Assembly (NCBI RefSeq): GCF_021155775.2
Contig: NC_060232.1
Span: forward strand, 21,211,922 to 21,275,921
From: Neodiprion pinetum
Taxonomy: Eukaryota > Arthropoda > Insecta > Hymenoptera > Diprionidae
Direction of reading: 5' to 3'
DNA: 64,000 nt
Shown: in pieces, positions 58,193 to 64,000 of the stretch
Layout of the letters: every line of letters begins with the position of its first letter
Position numbering within the stretch: position 1 is the first letter of the stretch
The notes under the pieces: model-generated
What the model was told of the DNA's origin: nothing
The model's input: only the letters and a program-made list of their open reading frames with translations
Databases searched by the model: none
Translations under genes and position numbers: made by a program

Positions 58193-58680
58193 TATGTTCC
58201 GATATGCACTGCGAGCACTGCACAGTGCTCTTACTGTAGAAGAATTCGTTTTGATATGGACTGCAGTATACGGCCGCAGTACCCTAGGGAAATATATGAC
58301 GTCATGAATAACCACCATATTTCTACTGCGAACACTGGAGGTTTCGAGGTAAGGTACTCTCAGTGCTTTGATCACGTGATCAACAGCGTTCAGAAATTTA
58401 ACAGCTTCCACTATTGATAATTATTATTATTGAATATTGTCATTTAAAAATACCGGCCGTTAAAAACAAAAATGGAAAATTTGAATAAATTGTGTTTATT
58501 GCAATGTGAAACAAATATTATGTATGAAATGAAAGTAACGCCAAAAAATGTCGATCACAGTATACTGTACTGCGTTCCGTTTTAAGCAGTAACCAGTATA
58601 GCTAACTATAAAGGAACGGCTTCGCAGTATACTAAATTGACGACACACCTTACAGTGCTCGCAGTGTATATCGGAACATA
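58193..58680. mobile_element. 488-bp MITE, TATGTTCCGATAT ends
   Basis: TATGTTCCGATATGCACTGC and GCAGTGTATATCGGAACATA are inverted ends, extending through GAGCACTG. AGTATACTG-type short motifs repeat inside. Confidence 0.85.
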
Positions 58681-58747
58681 TGTATGTACACTTGGGGATA
58701 ATGAATCTGAGACGGATAACTTTTTACACTAGACAGTTATGTTGGCA

Positions 58748-58951
58748 TCACGGAGAAACCTACAGCGCTACAGTCGGCCGAGCGCAAAACTAACTAAATC
58801 TCAATAAACGTAACGTAACCCATGACCGTCGAATCATTATCCCTGCGGTATTTTACGGTTAGATTCGGCGGTCATGGGTTATGTTAGGTTTATTGAGATT
58901 GAGTTTGTTTTACGCTTGGCCAACTGTGGCGCAGTAGGCTTCTCAGTGTTG
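58748..58951. mobile_element. 204-bp hairpin inserted in the left arm of the 1.8-kb element
   Basis: Arms of about 90 bp: CTCAATAAACGTAACGTAAC and GTTATGTTAGGTTTATTGAG, plus CCCATGACCG(T/C)CGAAT on both sides of a short loop. Confidence 0.85.
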
Positions 58952-59081
58952 TCAGGGTCCCTAGATTATAAAGGTCAAGACACGCGTGTTCCAGTTTTTC
59001 TCACCATAACGTGGGCAAAAATTTCTGTTCGCGTTGGCCCAAAAAATATCAAACTTACATCACCGCATTAACCAGTTTTGA

Positions 59082-59301
59082 CCAGCCCCCTGACACACGC
59101 TGCTAAAAGTGGTTCGCAAGATGTCCCTCGATTCTGCCGCCAATCTCCACCACTAGTGGCGCTAGTAGTTGTCTGAAAAGCTTGCGCGCGGTCAGCGAAC
59201 GTGTCAAAAGTCTACTAGCGCCATGTAGAGGAACTAGAAAACGCGGACAAAACGCGTACAATTTTTTAGTAAGCGAGCAGTGGTGAGTGTCAGGGGGCTG
59301 G
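59082..59301. mobile_element. 220-bp MITE with 6-bp target duplication
   Basis: The ends CCAGCCCCCTGACAC and GTGTCAGGGGGCTGG are perfect inverted copies, directly flanked on both sides by TTTTGA (59076-59081 and 59302-59307). The interior is GC-rich. Confidence 0.88.
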
Positions 59302-59442
59302 TTTTGACCAATCTTGCTCAATTTTTTAAGGTTAAGCATTCACGAATTGCGCCCTCAGTGTCCTGACGTTCACGAAATAAGTAGAAGCACGTATATATTT
59401 TGAGGTTAATCGTTGTGACAGGTCAGGAATCAGAACTACACC

Positions 59443-59799
59443 GGGTGCTTTCTATTTAGAGCACAGTGTGACACAGTGTACAAATTTCTATTGTAAGCGG
59501 CCAATCCGGGCAAACGAATAGACCAGAAATGTTTACACCGTGTCATATTGAGTGTTTTCCATTTACTGAATAGCTCTGTTCGTTTTAGTCACACTTTTAT
59601 GCACCTTTTGCACTTTTCCTGAATCTAGCCAATGGACGGTGCCCTTTCCTATGGAAAATGTAAAAAGTGTAACTAAAACGAACAGAGCTACTCAAGTCGA
59701 CTTGTGTCGCTATATCTGGTGTATTCCTATGCCCAGATTGGCCGGTTACACCAGAAATAGCGATACAAGTCGATTTGAGTCAGTGAATAGAAAGCACCC
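59443..59799. mobile_element. 357-bp MITE, GGGTGCTTTCTATT ends, with internal hairpin
   Basis: GGGTGCTTTCTATT and AATAGAAAGCACCC are inverted ends. Arms continue through CGGCCAATC(C/T)GGGC. The centre holds a second pair, AGCTCTGTTCGTTTTAGT and ACTAAAACGAACAGAGCT (59572-59690). Confidence 0.85.
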
Positions 59800-60517
59800 A
59801 TTGTCATATGAAACTTTTGGCGCATTCTCCCTAATTTTTTTGCCCACGCGTGTCTTGACCACGGTCTTACATACAGGTCTGGTAACCAGTAGGGTGGGGA
59901 ATGACTCAGATAATGAGGCAAAACCGTGGTTCTCGTCTTCGCCTTCTGCAGCGCTGCCCCCTCGGGGTGAGCCAATCATAAATCAGATCCGAACAGCTGA
60001 TTTTTCGGAATCAACAATCCTGAATAACATTCAAAAATGAAGAAAGATGCGAATAAAAAATGATTGAGATGTTTGCTAGCATTCTATGGCGGGCGTGATA
60101 ATTGTTTTATTTTAACGGAATCCTCAAATGTTTAAGTCAATAAAATCCATAAACATCAAGCCGAAGGCTCACAACTTTTGAGACAGTTTGAGATCTTGTG
60201 GAGATGATCCACCGTTTACACACTTTACACTGAGTTATGAACTGTCAAAAACTTCGATGAGCAGGTTATCTTATCGGTATACCAATATCAATATCTATCA
60301 TACCCTGGGCCAATGGCGCCCCTAGCGGATAGATAGGAAACAAGACCGTGTGCCTCACTAACGGTGACACCCCCTACCACTCAAAAGTGCCGGAGTTACC
60401 AGACCTGTATGTAAGACCGTGGTCTTGACTTTTCTTATCTAGGGACCTTGGGCGTTGCCAACATAGCTGTCTAGTGTAAAAAATTAGCTTTTTGAGATTC
60501 ATTGCCTCCAAGTGTAC

Positions 60518-60968
60518 CTCTTTGCTGCACACCGACCTCCAAGATTACAGCTCTTTCAAAGTTTCAACACGGTTAAGCCGCGTTCCACGTCGAAGAGATA
60601 GGAGTGCAGACCTGTGTAGAAGATCGGGTGCTGCATGCAACTAAACCAACTGCTGTAGGAAGTAGGTTCATTGCTACTTCGAACAGCAGTTTTCATGTTA
60701 ACATCCAGATGCTGAAGAAAACACCAAAATCAGTGACCAATCAGAGTATTCTTACTGCTGCTTCATTCAGTTGTTAGCTGCACGTGGAAAAGCAGCTTAA
60801 GCTTCTCCAAGCTCGGGGGAAGCCAGGCGATGCCTTGTGGCGACGCTAAGCCGTCCGTGTGAATTGTGAATTATTCCTGCTTCCTTTAATATTCGGATTG
60901 ATTTTAACCTTAAAATTGCTATTCGTCCCAGGCGAGTAAAGACATTTATCGCGTAGTATTTCCAGAGA
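60518..60968. other. Upstream region of Tom70
   Basis: Likely contains the Tom70 promoter and 5' untranslated region. No TATA box or other site can be named with confidence. Confidence 0.4.
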
Positions 60969-61226
60969 ATGACAACAGCCAGCGGATCGGCCAGCATTAC
61001 GGGCTCGTCGTTGCCGAAATGGCAACTTGCGTTGGCCGTCGGTGCGCCGGTAGCTCTCGGCCTTGGCTACATGTACTATAAGAACAGTTTGAAGCCAGTC
61101 CCAAGACGTCGAGGAGGATCAAAAGGTGGAGCCGGCAAAGAAAACGGCACCTCAAAAGACGTGGAACTATCGGTTGACAGTGACATTCTCCCGACAACGC
61201 TTTCGGCTTGCGAGTCGGAAAATGAG
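60969..61226 (+). CDS. Tom70: Mitochondrial import receptor Tom70, first coding exon
   Basis: 86 codons from the ATG at 60969 to a donor GAG|GTTAGA (phase 0). Residues about 15-38 (LPKWQLALAVGAPVALGLG, then YMYYKNS) form the single N-terminal membrane anchor and match the anchor of TOM70 from other animals (LPRWQLALAVGAP in human). A basic, Gly-rich cytosolic stretch (RRRGGSKGGAGK) follows. The TPR repeats that bind preproteins and Hsp70/Hsp90 must lie in exons beyond the window. The protein sits in the outer mitochondrial membrane and receives carrier-type preproteins. Sequence read on to 61400 is intron. The gene is divergent from TBC1D23. Confidence 0.88.
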
Positions 61227-64000
61227 GTTAGAATATCCGTTTACACGTACCGCATAACTGAATTTATTAGCTCACGAACATTTCTCTTGATTCGACGATT
61301 CGAAAACAATAAAATTCTCTTACATATTTCACCGTTTGCTCTGTGTGTTTGTCTTGTGATGAGCTTACAGACAAGCGAGAAATCAGTCCAAGATCCTTAG
61401 TTCTAGAATATTGTTACTCACCTTGGATGAATGTGGAAATGCTGTTGCTATTTGCATTATTATATATAGAACTTTTGATCTAGGTTAGAAAAAATTTGGC
61501 ATTTGTCATACTATTGTAAAGTTTTTATGAATTATTGTTCCTGTTGCTATCTGAAACTGCAACTCAAACATGAGGTATAAGACACAACTCTGTTGAAGCG
61601 CAGGATAATTTTGCATAATATGTATGTGACTTCCATACAGTCACTTTTACTAATTACTGTTCAAATACTTGTCTCGAATTATCTGTGTTAGTTTACTTTG
61701 TATAAGAAATAAATACAGTCAATGGTAAACGTCAAAGCTGTATCTAGCCCAGAATATTGAATCTTTTAGTCACAGTTTACTTTATATAGGGCTTCCTAAT
61801 TTGAAAAACCGGAAAAATTATAGCTGATACTGTGTATAATTGCTTCAGTTGATTGAATAATGATGATAATAATTACTACCTGTGCTGCCATACTTGTAAG
61901 CATGTACCCCATAAGTGAAAAAATTGTACATGATCTCAGAGGAATAGGTTAGTAATCACTTTTATACATCTGCAGCTGTCTTGAGCTTAGAACCTTAATA
62001 TATTTTTCGACAACTGTAAAGCTCCATTATGAGTTCTTGCCAATCGCTTATTTGATTATGTTATAATGTACGGCAAAATCTGAAAAAATTATGGGCGCAT
62101 TTTGAAATCCCAATAGTGTTTGTATGCACAAGGAAAATCGAGAAAATTGGGATAACTAGGGAAATTTCTTACAGCAGGGAAAAGTCAGGGATTTCGAAAA
62201 TAGCACTGGAATTTTGAGTCTGTCAAAGAAATAAACCGTTCTTGTACAAAGTCCTATCAATCTTGAGAAAAAAAATGTGCACTCAAAATTTTGTTTAGTC
62301 TCGTCACTTTGTACATCCTATGTATATTACCTAATACCAAATCTTTCATTTCATTTCTTATTGTAAATTGCACGCTGTTGTTTGTAAATTGATAATTAAG
62401 CAGTAACATAGTTATTAGGTAAAATTGAAGGTATTAGTGTTAATGTGTAAAAAAATTGTCATTAATCAGTGACATATTTTTTGAAATGTTACTGAATAAA
62501 TGATATTGTTGGGCTAGAATACCTGGAAAGGTCAGAGAATTTCAGATTCCAAAAAGCGTACGAACCCTGCTTAAGTGAATGATAAAATTTTTTGCTGTGC
62601 TAAGAAAATCTTTTCAATAATTTTTTGCAAAATTTGAATACAGGCATGCATTTTATTTACTGTCGAAATATTTGGCATGGACACAAATAACACAATGCTG
62701 AAGTTCTAGGGTTGATGCATCTGTCTGCAACTGTCTTAGGATGTTTAATACAAAAATCCACATTCGTACAAGGGATGAAGAAAACTACATAAAACCTTAC
62801 CCAAGTATAGCCGAACCGAGTTGAGGCCTCAGCTTACTTATTCAGCACCTGAACGACATGACCAGTCTTATAATTTTTATAAATTACAAACTGAAATCCT
62901 CCCATTCTGCAGTCTTCCTCCCTATGCACGGAGCTACTTTGATCGGTCCATGACATCTGAAGTCCAGAGAACCAAATTTTTCCACAGTACTCCAATCCTA
63001 ATCAACCTGTTATCGTGCTTTATCGAAAAAATACTCCTCAAAAGATGTTGTAAAGCAACTATTGCTCAAATAATTTTTGCAGTGGCTATAAATTTTCTTC
63101 GCAGTCCCGAAGGGCAGTATTCCAAAAGTGAAGAAAACTTGACTCTTATCTTTTCAAAGTTTTTCTGATCTAGTTTATTATTTGCACTTGTATATCCTTG
63201 CTGAAGAGGTTCATTAGGTTGCCACACCCACTTTCAAAATATTAATTTTTTTTTTTGCTCATGACTTGATTGCCCGTCAGTCACTATATTTTTGGTTTAT
63301 TCGCGATTTTTCTGCTCAACCCTTTTAGCTGAGATTTGTGGTGCTGCTAGCTATCAAAAAAAGTTAGCATCACTAGATTGATGGCATGGAGAACGAATAT
63401 AGATAGAAAATGATAGACTGCACCATTGGTTTTGCCTTTTATTTTCTGAAGTAATCCGACAACCCTACTTTTTTGCTCATTTCCTTACCGTGAAAATCCA
63501 TCTCCTCGATGGGAAAAGAGATGACCAGCCGAAAGTCGAGCATTAATTTATGAAAACCTGAGCTGTATTTCAATCCTCTAAATTTACGTAAGGCCGATTT
63601 TTCTACTCATCTGCCCCCTCCCCAGAAAACTCACCCTCTACCACCATGGGAGAAAATAATGAATAAATTGTGAGTTTTGAAACATAATGTACTGTATTTT
63701 TTGCTCGGCAATTCATATTAATATACCATATGTTTAATTTGTCTGCACACACCCCTATCTAGAAAACTCACCGCAGCCACGATCAGAGACATAAATCGAC
63801 GTAAATTGGTGATTTTTTAAAAACAATTACGGCCCGATTTTTTTCAACCGCGATTTGTGTTTACAAATTACGAATTTGATTTTTCTACTCATTTTCTTAC
63901 TCGGAAAACTCACCCCTTGCCTTTGAGCAAAAAAATCGAGTACCGTTCATTTTTCTAAAATCACCGATTTGCATTGATTCTTACCTCCGGTCACAGCAGG
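61227..64000 (+). other. Tom70 intron 1 (continues past the window)
   Basis: No further Tom70 exon is recognised. Open frames (for example 62821-63168) carry no TPR motif. 63460-64000 holds loosely repeated blocks (TTTTTCTACTCAT followed by GAAAACTCACC) in about four decayed copies. Confidence 0.55.

Larger units (their letters stand above)
58687..60517. mobile_element. 1.8-kb element, GTACACTTGG ends, invaded by smaller hairpins
   Basis: The left arm GTACACTTGG...ACACTAGACAGTTATGTTGG and the right arm CCAACATAGCTGTCTAGTGT...CCAAGTGTAC are inverted. The left arm is interrupted by a hairpin (58748-58951) and resumes at AGGGTCCCTAGATTATAAAG, mirrored by CTTATCTAGGGACCTT at the right. Two more hairpin elements lie inside. 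Confidence 0.8.

Noticed and set aside
61227..61400. Extension of the Tom70 ORF to a stop at 61400
   Set aside because: The sequence after GAG|GTTAGA loses similarity to Tom70 and lacks the TPR region, so it reads as intron.

Overview
The window is eukaryotic, almost certainly arthropod and most likely insect nuclear DNA. It is AT-rich, its two recognisable cellular genes are split by introns with ordinary GT-AG sites, and most of the rest is decayed transposable elements of types common in insects: a Polinton/Maverick, hAT, a Penelope-like element (PLE), Jockey-type non-LTR, copia, and many hairpin MITEs. The order cannot be settled from the sequence alone.

Layout. 1-5.0 kb is part of a degenerate Polinton/Maverick (adintovirus-like) element carrying PLA2-like, packaging ATPase, hypothetical, coiled-coil, integrase and PolB genes. 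Most of these are broken, and PolB carries a 205-bp tandem duplication. 5.0-8.6 kb holds a small zinc-binding-like ORF and a broken hAT transposase. 8.6-11.2 kb is repeat-derived sequence with short direct repeats and a possible LTR. 11.3-12.4 kb is an array of 118-132 bp repeats present as direct and inverted blocks. 13.165-25.698 kb is one PLE insertion flanked by a 13-bp target-site duplication. It has an inverted 3'-end copy at its head, and its reverse transcriptase is split by an 8.2-kb nested insertion (15.668-23.822 kb) that itself contains several foldback elements. 25.7-33.1 kb has no recognisable gene.

33.1-54.4 kb (minus strand) is the complete coding part of the TBC1D23 orthologue: nine exons that join in phase to 678 codons. 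Its introns hold a Jockey remnant, a pogo-like element, a copia remnant, several MITEs, a tRNA-like sequence and, in intron 2, a 5.4-kb long-TIR DNA transposon (47.041-52.456 kb) encoding a broken multi-zinc-finger protein with a C-terminal CXC cysteine cluster. 54.4-60.9 kb is a spacer packed with nested hairpin MITEs. At 60,969 the first coding exon of Tom70 (mitochondrial import receptor) starts on the plus strand, and its first intron runs past the window end.

The two cellular genes are divergent (head to head, 6.5 kb apart). They act in unrelated places: TBC1D23 is a golgin-linked vesicle-tethering adaptor at the trans-Golgi, and Tom70 is an outer mitochondrial membrane preprotein receptor. 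The mobile elements have no visible joint function. They record successive, partly nested insertions. All family calls rest on reading motifs by eye; no database search was possible.
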